Made by a program: the position numbers and the translations under genes
Shown here: in pieces, positions 18,437-28,793 of the stretch
Layout: each line of letters opens with the position of its first letter
How positions within the stretch are numbered: the first letter of the stretch is position 1
Notes under the pieces: generated by a model
What the model was told of the DNA's origin: nothing
Database searches by the model: none
The model's input: the letters and a program-made list of their open reading frames with translations, nothing else
Origin: Stenotrophomonas koreensis
GTDB taxonomy: Bacteria > Pseudomonadota > Gammaproteobacteria > Xanthomonadales > Xanthomonadaceae
NCBI RefSeq assembly: GCF_001431525.1
Contig: NZ_LDJH01000003.1
Location: 1-64,000, forward strand
Length of the DNA stretch: 64,000 nt
Direction: 5' to 3'

Positions 18437-21400
18437 GCCACACCTCCCAGCAGCCGCGCATGCGCCTGCTGTCCACCGGCAAACAGCACATCCAGCCCGT
18501 GCACCAGTTCGGCCGGGAAGCAGCGGGCATGCAGGCCGGGACACTGCGGATCAGCCGCATCCAGGCCGCGCGCGAACAGGTAGCGGATGCCACCAAAGTC
18601 ACGTTCGTAGTCGTAAGCACTGCCCAGGCGGAAGCGCAGCCAGCGGTGCAGGGCCACGGTATACAGCAGCGCCTGCAGGTCGTACTCGCTGCTGGCCATC
18701 GCCGCCTCCAGCGCGGCGGCGTCATAGCGCTGCAGGCGGTTGGACTTGTAGTCCAGCACGAACCACTGGCCGTTGTGGGTATAGGTCAGGTCGATCTTGC
18801 CGGTCATCAGGCCTTCCAGCTGGCGGCGCAGGCCAAAGCCGTGGCGTGCAGCGGCCACGCCGTGGGCATGCAGCAGGGCCAGCAGTTGCTGGCTGTGGGT
18901 GGGTTGCAGGGCGAAGTGGAACTCGATTTCCGCCCGCCGCTGGCTAGCCGGCAGTTCGCACAGGCGCACGCCCTCGGGCAGTGGCTGGGTCAGGGTCTGG
19001 CCGACCAGTTCGGCCAGCACGGCCAGGCCATCGGCCAGGTCCTGGTCCGGGTAGCCTTCCCCGCGGAGCGCCTTGAGCAACGGCTCCTCGCTGCCGGCCG
19101 GGGCCGGCTGGCCGCCGCGCCAGCCCTGCCAGGCGGCAAAGTCGCTGTTTTCCAGTGCCAGGTGCAGGGCATTGCCGAAACGGCTGCCGGAAAAACGGCG
19201 GTCAAAGGCCACCCGCTCGACGGGCGGCTCGCTGCCCAGCTCCGGGGCCGGGCTGTCGGCCGGTTCGTCCTCGGCCGCGGCGGGCGCCTCGGTCGCCGCG
19301 CTGGAAGGATCATTGCCGCGTTCGGCATGCGCCAGCTGGGTGAAGCTGTAGACCCACCAGTCCACCGCCAACGGGCGGGTGATCGTGCGCACCGGCGCCA
19401 CTGCCTGCTGCGCCTGCACCGGCAACGCTGGCACCGGCTCACGTTCGGCCTGCCAGGGCAGGAGCTGGATCGCTTCATGCCCGCCCAGGCCATCGAGCAT
19501 GGCGTGCAGCGTGGTGGACGATGCACCGGCCAGGTTGCCATGGGCCAGCCACAGCTGGTGCACCGCGCGGGTCAGGCCGACATACAGCAGGCGCGCGGTT
19601 TCGGCATGGTCCTCGGCCTTGCGCAGGGCCATCACCTGCTTCCAGGCCGGATCCTCCTTGTCCAGTTTCCAGTGCCGCTGGCGCTGCCTGTCCACCTGCA
19701 CCACGGTGTGCCGGTCACGGCTGCCGCTGCTGCTGCCAATGCCGACAAACGGCAGGAACACCAGCGGGTATTCCAGGCCCTTGCTCTTGTGCAGGGTCAG
19801 GATCTGCACCCGGCGCGCGTCCGATTCCAGCCGCAGCAGCTGGGCCTCGTCATTGCTGTCGGCCAGGGCGATGGCCTGTTCCAGCCAGTCCAGCAGGCCG
19901 GCCAGGCCCAGCACCTTGCGCGCGGCTTCCTGCAGCAGTTCGCCCAGCTGCAGGTAGTTGGTCATGCGCCGCTCGCCATCGTCGATGGCCAACAGGCGCT
20001 GCGCCCGTTCGGCACACAGGTCGGCAATCAGCGCATAGGGGCCGCCGCGCTGCAGGCGTTCGCGCCACAACTGCAGCCGGTTCTGGTGCTCACGCTGGAG
20101 ATCGCCATTGACCTCCAGCGCGGCAATCTCACCGGCACTGGCGCCGAGCAGCACCGTGGCCAGCAGCGCGCGCATGCGGCCCTCGTCGGCCGGCTGCAGC
20201 AAGGCCAGCAGCAACAGCCGCAACTCGCCGGCCTGTTCGCTGGCAAACAGGCTCTGCTTGCCGGCGGCCACCGCCGCCACCCCGCGCTGCTGCAGGGCTT
20301 GCTGGATCAGCGTGGCCTCGCGGTGGCTGCGTACCAGCACGGCGATGTCACCGGCCTGGACCGGCTGCTGCTTGATCAGGGCCTGGCCCTGCCGCCCCTG
20401 CCAGAGCACGGTCGCGATCGCATCGGCGCACAGTTCGGTGGCCAGCTGGCGCGACTGGTCCGCACTGAGCGGTTTGTCGCCATCCGATTCCACCCGTTGC
20501 AACACCAGCCCGGGGGCCGGCACTCCATCGATGGTGAAATCCGCATCGGCATCGGCGCGACCGGCATGCACGGTCTCGAAGGTGATGCCTTCCTGGCTGA
20601 AACCGTGCTTGCCGGCCTGGGTGTACAGCGCATCGATGGCCGCCAGTACGCAGGGCCGCGAGCGGAAGTTGTGGTCCAGCATCAGCGCCACATTGGCCTG
20701 GGTCTTGGCCTGCAGATAGGTGTGCACGTCACCGCCACGGAAACCGTAGATGGCCTGCTTGGGATCACCGATCAGGAACAGCGCCGGCGCTTTTCCCGCT
20801 GCCTGTACGTGTTCGCTGTGGCCGAAGACGCGGCGGAAGATCGCCCACTGGCGCGGATCGGTGTCCTGGAACTCATCGACCAGGGCAATGGCGTACTGCT
20901 GGCGCAGCTGCGCCACCAGCGCATCCCCACGTGGGCCTTCCAGCGCGCGCGCCACGCCTTCGATCAGGTCGTCATAGGTCTGCAGGCGACGCTGCGACTT
21001 GAGGTGTTGCACACGTTGCCGGGCCTGTTGGCGCAGGCTGTGCAGCAGGTGGATGGACTGCGCACGCAGCACGTTGTCCAGCGATTGCCGGGCCTGCATC
21101 CAGTGCGCCAGCGGTGCCTGCAGGGGCGATGCCGGGGTCTTGCCGGCGCCGGCCTTGGAGGTGCGCCCGAGCAGCGTTTCCGGCAGCAGGTTGGCGGCCT
21201 TCTCGTGCAGCGGGCCCTCGCCATCCCAGTGGCGGAACTGCTCGAACAGCTCATGGATCCAGCCGGCCTTGTAGCTGTTGCCATTGAGCCACTTGTTCTC
21301 CACCGCCGCCAGCAGGGCCTGGCGGAAATCCTCGCCATGGCTGGCAATGGCCTGCCGCAGCTGCGGGCCGGCGTCGTGCAGGCGCTGCTGCGCCTGGGCC

Positions 21401-22077
21401 AGGGTGATTTCCTCCGGCCCGGTCTGCAGCGGCTGCGGGAACAGCGGCTCCTCGCCGAGCAGGGCCGGCAGGTCGGCGGCCAGTTGTGCGTGGTTCTTCC
21501 ACAACGTGGTCAGCACCGCGACCTGGTCGGCATCCTGGGCCAGCACCCGCCACAGGTCAGCGGCCACCTCGGCATGCAGCGGCTTGAGGTTGGTGACCAG
21601 CTCCGGGCCATCCAGGCGGTGGCCGCTGTCCAGCGCGTACTCGCTCAGCACCCGGGCACAGAAACCATGGATGGTGAACACTGCAGCCAGATCGGTTTCC
21701 TCGGCGGCCAGGCGCAGGCGCTTTTCCAGTGCCGCTGCCGCCTCGCCGCTGCGGGCCAGGTGATCGGCCAGGATGGTGCGGGTCAGCGCGATTTCCGGCG
21801 CCGCATCCGGCTCCTGGCAGTGCTTCACCTGGGCCGCTGCCAGCGCCAGGCGCGCGCGGATGCGCTTGCGCAGTTCCTGGGTGGCCGCATCGGTGAAGGT
21901 CACCGCCAGCACCTGGCCAATGCGCAGGTTGCGTTCCACCACCAGCCGGGTGAACAGCGTCGCCAGGGTGTAGGTCTTGCCGGTACCGGCACTGGCCTCG
22001 ATCAGCTGCACGCCATCCAGCGGTACAGCCAGCGGATCGCGGTTGCTCGGCTGCGCCTGCACGTTGCGGTTTTCCAT
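18433..22077 (-). CDS. recB: Exodeoxyribonuclease V subunit beta
   Basis: A 1214-residue RecB helicase-nuclease, which unwinds 3'-5', degrades DNA ends and loads RecA after Chi. Walker A ASAGTGKT is at 28-35, the DEXX box VDEFQDTDP in the middle, and LHKSKGLEYPLVFLP farther on. The C-terminal nuclease keeps GKIDLTY and the catalytic VLDYKSN, so it is predicted active. It is slightly longer than the E. coli protein (1180), with Ala/Glu-rich linker sequence before the nuclease domain. Its ATG shares one base with the recC stop (TGATG), and its own stop overlaps the recD start. Confidence 0.96.
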   Translation of the reverse strand: MENRNVQAQPSNRDPLAVPLDGVQLIEASAGTGKTYTLATLFTRLVVERNLRIGQVLAVTFTDAATQELRKRIRARLALAAAQVKHCQEPDAAPEIALTRTILADHLARSGEAAAALEKRLRLAAEETDLAAVFTIHGFCARVLSEYALDSGHRLDGPELVTNLKPLHAEVAADLWRVLAQDADQVAVLTTLWKNHAQLAADLPALLGEEPLFPQPLQTGPEEITLAQAQQRLHDAGPQLRQAIASHGEDFRQALLAAVENKWLNGNSYKAGWIHELFEQFRHWDGEGPLHEKAANLLPETLLGRTSKAGAGKTPASPLQAPLAHWMQARQSLDNVLRAQSIHLLHSLRQQARQRVQHLKSQRRLQTYDDLIEGVARALEGPRGDALVAQLRQQYAIALVDEFQDTDPRQWAIFRRVFGHSEHVQAAGKAPALFLIGDPKQAIYGFRGGDVHTYLQAKTQANVALMLDHNFRSRPCVLAAIDALYTQAGKHGFSQEGITFETVHAGRADADADFTIDGVPAPGLVLQRVESDGDKPLSADQSRQLATELCADAIATVLWQGRQGQALIKQQPVQAGDIAVLVRSHREATLIQQALQQRGVAAVAAGKQSLFASEQAGELRLLLLALLQPADEGRMRALLATVLLGASAGEIAALEVNGDLQREHQNRLQLWRERLQRGGPYALIADLCAERAQRLLAIDDGERRMTNYLQLGELLQEAARKVLGLAGLLDWLEQAIALADSNDEAQLLRLESDARRVQILTLHKSKGLEYPLVFLPFVGIGSSSGSRDRHTVVQVDRQRQRHWKLDKEDPAWKQVMALRKAEDHAETARLLYVGLTRAVHQLWLAHGNLAGASSTTLHAMLDGLGGHEAIQLLPWQAEREPVPALPVQAQQAVAPVRTITRPLAVDWWVYSFTQLAHAERGNDPSSAATEAPAAAEDEPADSPAPELGSEPPVERVAFDRRFSGSRFGNALHLALENSDFAAWQGWRGGQPAPAGSEEPLLKALRGEGYPDQDLADGLAVLAELVGQTLTQPLPEGVRLCELPASQRRAEIEFHFALQPTHSQQLLALLHAHGVAAARHGFGLRRQLEGLMTGKIDLTYTHNGQWFVLDYKSNRLQRYDAAALEAAMASSEYDLQALLYTVALHRWLRFRLGSAYDYERDFGGIRYLFARGLDAADPQCPGLHARCFPAELVHGLDVLFAGGQQAHARLLGGVA

Positions 22078-25000
22078 CAGGCGTTCTCCTCGTCTTCCCG
22101 GCTTGGCACATCCCCCAGGGTCAGCAGCGACATCACACTCAGCGCGGTGTGCTCAAACGCCTTCCAGCGTTGTCCATCCGCCAGTGGGTCACGTCCGCGG
22201 TAAACCAGCTGGTGGCTGTCCTCGCCAGCCTCGGCGTAGCTGTAATCACTGCCATTCCAGCTCTGCCAGGCCTTCTCGGCACGCTTTTCCTCATCGGCCA
22301 GGAAGATCGCCAGCGCCGTACGCGGGGCGTAAGCCAGCGGCTGCTGCATCCCGGCCAGGTAGAAATCCACCAGCCGGGCCAGCGCCTGCCTGGCCTGTTG
22401 CTGGCCCAGTGCCGGACGCAGGTGCGGCCCGAGATCGCCCTCATCGTCCAGATAAAGCTGCCACAGCTGACGCGGCTGGCCGGCAGCGCACAGCAGCAGC
22501 CAGTCCAGACCATTGCGCACCACGGTGCCGGCATTGAGCTTGCCGATACGCAGCCGCGGCAAGCGGTCAGGCAGCACGTCGGCCACCCGGCCATGCACGC
22601 TGATGCCATCGATCTGCACCTGGCACTCCACCGTTTCGAGCAGGCCCTCGTCCACACCGTTACGCCAGAGCTGGGCATAAGGCAGCACATCACGTACCTG
22701 GGCCTGGAGCTGTGCACGGCCGAAGGCACCGGAGGGCACCTTGCCCCGCGCCAGCAGGCGCTCGTAGAGCTGCTCGCTGTCGTCATCCAGCGCGGCCTGC
22801 AGCAACAGCTGCTGCAACTGGTGGCGTTCCAGCCCGGGGCCGGCCAGGTCCAGCGGCTCGATGTCCTCCATCGCCTGCGCCGGCTCGGGCAGACGGATGC
22901 CCAGCCGCTGCGCCAGGAAACTCTGCGCCGGCTGGGTAAAGAAGCGGCGCAGTTCGGGCAGGCTGATGGCCTCCGGCTTCTGTACCGCCTGCAGCGGCGC
23001 ATCGACCCACGACGGCAGCCGCTTGCGTGGCTGCCCCAGTTGCGCGGCGGCAGCATGCCACTGCTGCCGGAAGCTGAAACGGCGTGGCTCGCCGGCTTGG
23101 CCGAAGGCATCGGCTGCAAACGGCTGCAGGGTGTGGTGCACGACCAGGCCATTGCCTGCCTGCTCCGGATCGGCATGCCAGGCCGCGGCCGCTTCGAGCA
23201 GCTCATCCACCAGCACCGACGGTTCGCGCACGCTGCCATCACGGGCATCACTGCCGATCCAGCTCAGGTAAAACACCTCCTGGGCCGAGGCCAGCAACTG
23301 CAGGAACAGGAACCGGTCATCCTCGCGCACCGAGCGGTCACCGTAGCGACGCTGGCCGTTGTGCAGGTCGGCCACCAGCTTGCTCAGGCCGGCGGCCGGA
23401 TCGCGGCGCGGAAAATCGCCATCGTTCAGGCCCAGCACGCAGATCACCCGGAACGGCAGCAAGCGCAGCGGCACCATGCGGCCGAAGCTGATGCCGCCGG
23501 TCAGCAGCGGTGCACGGGTATCGGCCTGTGACAGCTGGTTGCTGAAGTGGGCCCGGACCACCGCCGCCGGCAGAGTATCGGCATAGCCGGCCTTCTGGGC
23601 CTGTTCGCGGAACTGGCCGATCAGCTTGCGCAGGCGGTCCAGCGCACGCTGCCCGGCCGGTGCTGCCGGCGTGGACGGCAACACCGCGGCGAGCAGGGCC
23701 AGCAGGCGGTCGCTCCACTGCGCCGGGGTCAGCTCCTGGTCCAGTGCCTGCTGGTAGTGCGCGAGCACGGTGAGCAGGCGCAGCACCGCATCGAGCACGT
23801 CCAGCGCACTGCCTTCCAGCAGCGGCAGGCTGGCCACCCCGGCCACATCGGTGTCCTCGCCGATGGCATGGCCCAGCAGCAGGCGGTCCAGCGCGAACTG
23901 CCAGGTGTAGGCGGCATCGGCCGGCGCCTGGTGGCACACACGGTGACCGGCATCCAGGCCCCAGCGCGCGCCGGCCTCGTCCAGCCAGCCGCGCACGCGC
24001 TCCAGGTCAGCAGCGTCCAGCCCACTGACCTCGGCCAGCGGCGCACTGGCCAGCAGGTCCAGCACCTCGCCCAGGCCAAAACGGCTGACCGGCAGCGCCA
24101 GCAGGCGCAGGAACACCTCGGCCAGCGGCTCGCCGGCCAGCGGGCTGGTATCGGCCAGCGCCCAGGGCAGGCCACCGGCCTGACTGCCACGGCCACCGAA
24201 CACCGCTTCCAGATAGGGCACATAGGGGTCGATGTCCGGCGACAGCACCGCGATCTCGCGTGGCTGCAGCGGCGGATCGAAGCGCGGGTCCTCGAGCAGG
24301 CCGCGCAGCTGGTCATGCAGCACCTGCAGCTCGCGCAGCCGGGTATGGCAGGCATGCAGCTGCAGCGAGGGATCGTCCAGCCGCAGGGCGGGCAGGCGCT
24401 CCTGCGGCTCGCGCGGCGGGGGGCGGCGATGGAACAGGTCGCCCTGCAGCCGGCGCAGCAGGGTATCGCCGAGGCCACCGCCAGCCAGCGGCGGCTTGCC
24501 ACTTTCCAGCGGGTCGGCATAGGCATCGATTTCCAGCGACGGGTGCACCACTTCGTAGTTGCCGAGCAGGGCCATGAAGTCGCGCCCGGCCGCGCCCCAG
24601 GAGGCGAGCAGGGGGCTTTCGCCTTCCAGCCCCATCAGCGGATCGATATCGCCCTGGCGCAGGCGCGCACGCACGCTCTGCAGGTCGCCCCAGTAACCGC
24701 GGGTGGGCGTGGGCAGGTAGAAGTGCAGCGTTCCCACCCGTGCCTGGGTCGCCAGCACCCGCAGCACGTCCGGCGAGATGCCGAGGATGGCGAAGGCAAA
24801 CAAGCGCACCGGCAGCCCCTGCGGCAGCGGCTGGCCATCACCCTCGAAACCGTCCAGGTAGGCCTGGATGCGGCGGGCACGGTGGTTGCGGCCAGCGGCG
24901 ATCTGCCGCCACAGCACGGCCTGGGCATCGCCGCCATCGCCACCCTGCTCCCAGTGCAGCAGCAGGTCACGCCGCCAGGCCTGGTATTTTTCAAACACCG

Positions 25001-25415
25001 AGCCCAGCTCACCGGCCAGCGACCAGCGCTTGAGCGCATCACCATCGCCCAGGTAGGCCGCCAGCGCCTGCATCGGCGGCTGCGCCATCAGCGCCGCATC
25101 GCCGAGCGCGGCATGCAGCTGCCACTGCAGCGAGGCCGCATCCAGGTCGTCCTTCTCGCCGGGCACATTGGCCTTCAGCGCGCGGGCGACAAACTCGCCG
25201 GGGGTCAGGAATTCCAGGTTGGCGGCGATCCCGTACTGCTCGGCCAGGGTAGCCTGCAGCCAGCGCCGCATCGCCACCTGCGGGATCAGGATCAGCTCCG
25301 GCTCCAGCGGCGACTGCCCCGCTGCCGGGCGCGCCAGCTCCGCCGCCAGCAGCTGCGCCAGCAGGTCCAGCGCATTGGAATCGTAGAGTCGGAAATCGCT
25401 GTCGGTGGCAAGCAT
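22077..25415 (-). CDS. recC: Exodeoxyribonuclease V subunit gamma
   Basis: A 1112-residue RecC, the subunit that scans for Chi and splits the DNA strands; E. coli RecC is 1122. The N-terminus LYDSNALDLLAQLLAAEL and ILIPQVAMRRWLQ, together with LNDGDFPR in the middle, are family words. It is the first gene of recC-recB-recD, a gene order without the intervening ptrA found in E. coli. The ATG at 25415 is the first in frame with the conserved start. Confidence 0.95.
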   Translation of the reverse strand: MLATDSDFRLYDSNALDLLAQLLAAELARPAAGQSPLEPELILIPQVAMRRWLQATLAEQYGIAANLEFLTPGEFVARALKANVPGEKDDLDAASLQWQLHAALGDAALMAQPPMQALAAYLGDGDALKRWSLAGELGSVFEKYQAWRRDLLLHWEQGGDGGDAQAVLWRQIAAGRNHRARRIQAYLDGFEGDGQPLPQGLPVRLFAFAILGISPDVLRVLATQARVGTLHFYLPTPTRGYWGDLQSVRARLRQGDIDPLMGLEGESPLLASWGAAGRDFMALLGNYEVVHPSLEIDAYADPLESGKPPLAGGGLGDTLLRRLQGDLFHRRPPPREPQERLPALRLDDPSLQLHACHTRLRELQVLHDQLRGLLEDPRFDPPLQPREIAVLSPDIDPYVPYLEAVFGGRGSQAGGLPWALADTSPLAGEPLAEVFLRLLALPVSRFGLGEVLDLLASAPLAEVSGLDAADLERVRGWLDEAGARWGLDAGHRVCHQAPADAAYTWQFALDRLLLGHAIGEDTDVAGVASLPLLEGSALDVLDAVLRLLTVLAHYQQALDQELTPAQWSDRLLALLAAVLPSTPAAPAGQRALDRLRKLIGQFREQAQKAGYADTLPAAVVRAHFSNQLSQADTRAPLLTGGISFGRMVPLRLLPFRVICVLGLNDGDFPRRDPAAGLSKLVADLHNGQRRYGDRSVREDDRFLFLQLLASAQEVFYLSWIGSDARDGSVREPSVLVDELLEAAAAWHADPEQAGNGLVVHHTLQPFAADAFGQAGEPRRFSFRQQWHAAAAQLGQPRKRLPSWVDAPLQAVQKPEAISLPELRRFFTQPAQSFLAQRLGIRLPEPAQAMEDIEPLDLAGPGLERHQLQQLLLQAALDDDSEQLYERLLARGKVPSGAFGRAQLQAQVRDVLPYAQLWRNGVDEGLLETVECQVQIDGISVHGRVADVLPDRLPRLRIGKLNAGTVVRNGLDWLLLCAAGQPRQLWQLYLDDEGDLGPHLRPALGQQQARQALARLVDFYLAGMQQPLAYAPRTALAIFLADEEKRAEKAWQSWNGSDYSYAEAGEDSHQLVYRGRDPLADGQRWKAFEHTALSVMSLLTLGDVPSREDEENA

Positions 25416-25558
25416 GGGCCTGTTCCTTGTGGCCGCCGGATCCGGACACCGGCGCGTGCGGCATTGTCAGCCAGCCGGCACGGGCTGGCGAGTGGTGCGC
25501 CCGGCGCTGCCGGCGCACGCGAAGAAACAGGCCCGGGCAGGCCGCGCCGCCGCCGTGC

Positions 25559-25780
25559 TCAATGCGCCGCCGTGTCATGCACCTGGACCACCACCTCGCC
25601 CAGGCCGCGGCGTGCACTGCCGATCACCGCACTGGCCTCACAGCCATACGGGCCACCAAGCTCGATTTCCAGGCGCACGCAGGGCGGCTCCAGCCCCGCC
25701 GCCAGATGGGCCGCGGTATGCGGGCGGGTAAAGCCCCACAACAGTTCGCGCTGCTCATCGCTCAGTTCAATGGTGATCAT
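25559..25780 (-). CDS. Small hypothetical protein
   Basis: A 73-residue acidic protein beginning MITIELSDEQRELLWGF, with no membrane helix, signal peptide or motif I recognise. A good ribosome-binding sequence (GGAG, eight bases upstream) and normal protein composition support a real gene. It lies between recC and the divergent mla operon, 140 bases before recC on the same strand, so it may share the recCBD transcript. Function unknown. Confidence 0.6.
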   Translation of the reverse strand: MITIELSDEQRELLWGFTRPHTAAHLAAGLEPPCVRLEIELGGPYGCEASAVIGSARRGLGEVVVQVHDTAAH

Positions 25781-25956
25781 CCCGGCCTCTCCTGCGTTGT
25801 CGGCGTCCACAGCATCGGCACAGAGCGTCTCAGCAACTGCGACGCCGCTGGCGGTCTTCCAGAACGGGGACAGTGCGACAATGCGGCTTGGATCAGTACG
25901 TATTCATTCAGGCAGGAGCCCGGAAGCTGTCGCGTCCGGTGCTCACAGAGGCAACC

Positions 25957-26745
25957 ATGGCATCTGAAGTCGTTCCCATCGTGCAGTTGTCAGGCGTGCG
26001 CATCGAGCGTGGCGGACGGGCAATCCTGCGTGATGTTTCCCTCAGCGTGGCCCCCGGCAGCATCACCGCCGTGCTCGGTCCTTCCGGCTGCGGCAAGTCC
26101 ACCCTGCTGGCCGCGCTGACCGGCGAGCTGCGCCCGGTGGCCGGCAGCGTGCAGCTGTTCGGCCAGGCCATCCCGCAGCGGCAGCGTGCCCTGCTGGAGC
26201 TGCGCAAGCGCATGGGCGTGCTGCTGCAGGGCAACGGCCTGCTCACCGATCTGAGCGTGGCCGAGAACGTCGAACTGCCGCTGCGTACCCATACCGACCT
26301 GCCGCCGCCGCTGCGCCAGCAGCTGGTGCGGATGAAGCTCAACGCCGTCGGCCTGCTGGCCGCCGCCGATGCCTGGCCGCGCGAGCTGTCCGGCGGCATG
26401 GCGCGCCGGGTCGCGCTGGCGCGGGCACTGGCGCTGGATCCGCCGCTGATGCTCTACGACGAGCCGTTGACCGGGCTGGACCCGATCGCCACCGGCGTGA
26501 TCATGGAACTGATCGCGCGGCTGAACCACTCGCTCGGCCTGACCAGCATCATCGTCAGCCACCACGTGCACGAAACCCTGGCCATCTGTGACCAGGTGAT
26601 CGTGCTGGCCAACGCCGGCGTGGTGTTTGCCGGCACCCCGGCGCAGCTGCATGCCAGCACCGACCCGCTGCTGCGCCAGTTCCTGGATGGCCAGCCGGAC
26701 GGGCCGATCCCGTTCGATGCCGCGCCACGCGCAAGGAGCGCCTGA
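25957..26745 (+). CDS. mlaF: Phospholipid ABC transporter ATP-binding protein MlaF
   Basis: A 262-residue ATPase of the Mla system, which moves phospholipids between the inner and outer membranes to keep lipid asymmetry. Walker A GPSGCGKST is at 41-49, the signature is ELSGGMARR, and Walker B is LMLYDEPLTGLDP. The LSGGMARR variant and GLDP ending are typical of MlaF rather than general exporters. AGAGG five bases upstream supports ATG 25957. Its stop overlaps the mlaE start by one base, and mlaD, C, B and A follow. Confidence 0.94.
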   Translation: MASEVVPIVQLSGVRIERGGRAILRDVSLSVAPGSITAVLGPSGCGKSTLLAALTGELRPVAGSVQLFGQAIPQRQRALLELRKRMGVLLQGNGLLTDLSVAENVELPLRTHTDLPPPLRQQLVRMKLNAVGLLAAADAWPRELSGGMARRVALARALALDPPLMLYDEPLTGLDPIATGVIMELIARLNHSLGLTSIIVSHHVHETLAICDQVIVLANAGVVFAGTPAQLHASTDPLLRQFLDGQPDGPIPFDAAPRARSA

Positions 26746-27494
26746 TGGCCCTGTCTGCTTCGATCCGCTCGCTTGGCCGGGCCGGCCTGTTCACCCTGAC
26801 CGTGCTGCGCGGCTCGCTGCCCACGCCCGACTTCCTGGCCGAGCTGGTACGCGAGGTCTACAAGATCGGCGCGCGCTCGCTGCCGATCATCGCCGTTGGT
26901 GGCGCCTTCGTCGGCCTGGTGCTGACCCTGCAGGGCTACCGCACACTGACCACCTTCGGCGCGGCTGATGCGCTGTCCACCCTGCTCGGGCTGTCGCTGT
27001 ACCGCGAGCTGGCACCGGTGCTGACCGCGCTGCTGTTCATCGGCCGCGCCGGCAGCTCGATCGCCGCCGAGCTCGGCCTGATGCGTGCCACCGACCAGAT
27101 CAAGGCACTGGAGCTGATGGCGATCGACCCGATTGCCAAGGCAGTGGCCCCGCGCTTCTGGGCCGCTGTGCTCACCGTGCCGTTGCTGACCGGGATCTTC
27201 TGTTCACTGGCGATCACCGGCGGCTGGTTCGAGGCGGTGCAGATCCTGGGCCAGGACAACGGCACGTTCTGGTCGGGCCTGCGCAACAGCGTGGATTTCT
27301 GGGAAGACTTCGGCGTGGCCCTGCTCAAGTCGGCAATCTTCGGTGGCACCGCCGCGCTGGTCGCGTCCTATGTTGGTTTCCACGCCGAACCGACGATCGA
27401 AGGCACCTCGGTGGCCACCACCCGCGCGGTGGTCAATGCCTCGTTGCTGGTGCTGATGTTCAACTTCGTGCTGTCCGCGCTGCTGTTTCAGTAA
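26745..27494 (+). CDS. mlaE: Phospholipid ABC transporter permease MlaE
   Basis: A 249-residue inner-membrane permease of the Mla complex, with an N-terminal amphipathic helix and about five membrane helices. Family words are LPIIAVGGAFVGLVLTLQGY and ELGLMRATDQIKALELM. The start overlaps the mlaF stop (TGATG). A 109-base spacer separates it from mlaD. Confidence 0.94.
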   Translation: MALSASIRSLGRAGLFTLTVLRGSLPTPDFLAELVREVYKIGARSLPIIAVGGAFVGLVLTLQGYRTLTTFGAADALSTLLGLSLYRELAPVLTALLFIGRAGSSIAAELGLMRATDQIKALELMAIDPIAKAVAPRFWAAVLTVPLLTGIFCSLAITGGWFEAVQILGQDNGTFWSGLRNSVDFWEDFGVALLKSAIFGGTAALVASYVGFHAEPTIEGTSVATTRAVVNASLLVLMFNFVLSALLFQ

Positions 27495-27603
27495 TGCGAG
27501 TGCCCCGCAGGGCGCCCCACCGGGCCCACCTGCCGGGTCTGTCCAATGAACAATCCGCTTCGGTCAAACCAACGAAGCACCTGCTGGATCTGGAGTGAGA
27601 AAA

Positions 27604-28125
27604 ATGGCTATCCGTGGACCCCGACTCGAATTTTCTGTGGGCGCCTTCCTGCTGCTGGCACTGGCCTCGCTGCTGGTGCTGGCCGTGGCCTCCACCAACC
27701 AGCGCTTCGGCTTTGCCGGTGGCGGCTATGAATTGACCGCCCGTTTTTCCCAGATCGGCCAGTTGCGCCCGCAGGCCCCGGTAAAGATCGGCGGCGTGGT
27801 GGTCGGCCAAGTGGCCGACATTCAGCTGGACCCGGTTAAATACGACTCGATTGTCCGCCTGAAGCTGGAGGGCAAGTTTGTCGACCTGCCGGCCGATACC
27901 TCGGCCAGCATCCTCACCGCCGGCCTGCTGGGCGAAAGCTATGTCAGCCTGCAACCCGGCGGCGACCCGGAGGTGCTGGCCGATGGCGATGAGATCGTGT
28001 TCACCCAATCCTCGGTGGACCTGATCCAGCTGGTGGGCAAGTACATGTTCAGTGGTGCCGGCAACAACGCCGAAGCGGCGGCCGACACCAATGATTCCAC
28101 CGATGCCGGTGCACCGGCGTACTGA
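27604..28125 (+). CDS. mlaD: MCE-domain lipid-transport protein MlaD
   Basis: A 173-residue single-pass protein: N-terminal anchor at about residues 9-29, then one MCE domain (about 38-115, including VKIGGVVVGQVADI and ILTAGLLGESYVSL). MlaD forms a hexameric ring on the periplasmic side of MlaFE and passes lipid to MlaC. The C-terminal tail is Ala/Asp/Asn-rich and probably disordered. GGAG nine bases upstream supports ATG 27604 over an in-frame GTG three codons earlier. Confidence 0.94.
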   Translation: MAIRGPRLEFSVGAFLLLALASLLVLAVASTNQRFGFAGGGYELTARFSQIGQLRPQAPVKIGGVVVGQVADIQLDPVKYDSIVRLKLEGKFVDLPADTSASILTAGLLGESYVSLQPGGDPEVLADGDEIVFTQSSVDLIQLVGKYMFSGAGNNAEAAADTNDSTDAGAPAY

Positions 28126-28139
28126 CCAGGAAAGACCCG

Positions 28140-28793
28140 ATGAAGATGTCCATTCTCTGCGCTGCACTCACTGCTGCCCTGCTGGCTGCCACCCCGGCGC
28201 TGCAGGCACAGAACCGTCCAGCGGCCAGTGCGGCGCAGGCCACCAGCGCCGGTACCGAGGTGATGGCTGCCAGCAGCCGGATCATCCAGACCCTGCAGAC
28301 CCGCAAGGCCGAGTTCCGCAGCAACCGCCCGGCGCTGCGCCAGTACATCGACGGTGAACTCAACCGCAGCTTTGACCGCACCTACGCCGCGCGGCTGGTG
28401 CTCGGCGTGCATTCGCGTGGCGCCAGCGATGCCCAGATCCAGCTGTTTGCCGATGCGATGGCCGACAACCTGATGGGCCGCTACGGCGATGCCCTGCTGG
28501 AAATCGAAGGCCGCCCGCGTTTCCGCCTGAAGGGCGAAAGCCCGTTGCCGGGCAACCGCGGGGTCAAGGTCTCCACCGAGCTGCTGCGCAACGGTGCCGA
28601 ATCCACCCCGGTCGATTACCTGATGCGCCAGGTCGATGGCCGCTGGAAGATCTTCGACGTGATGATCGAAGGCATCTCCTATGTGCAGACCTTCAAGAAC
28701 CAGTTCGATGCCCCGCTGCGCCAGAAGGGCATCGAGCAGGTGGCCCGCGAGCTGCGCAGCGGCACCCTGCAGGCCGGCAGCAATGGCCGCTGA
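28140..28793 (+). CDS. mlaC: Periplasmic phospholipid carrier MlaC
   Basis: A 217-residue exported protein of the MlaC/Ttg2D family, the periplasmic shuttle between MlaD and the outer-membrane MlaA. A Sec signal ends at ALQA-QN (about residue 23). The mature part contains the family segments NRPALRQYIDGELNRSFD and DGRWKIFDVMIEGISYVQ. AGGA upstream supports ATG 28140. Its last 11 bases overlap the mlaB start in another frame. Confidence 0.92.
   Translation: MKMSILCAALTAALLAATPALQAQNRPAASAAQATSAGTEVMAASSRIIQTLQTRKAEFRSNRPALRQYIDGELNRSFDRTYAARLVLGVHSRGASDAQIQLFADAMADNLMGRYGDALLEIEGRPRFRLKGESPLPGNRGVKVSTELLRNGAESTPVDYLMRQVDGRWKIFDVMIEGISYVQTFKNQFDAPLRQKGIEQVARELRSGTLQAGSNGR

Noticed and set aside
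18460..22203. A frame of more than 1200 codons antisense to recB
   Set aside because: Same effect; the minus strand has full RecB helicase and nuclease motifs and coupled starts.
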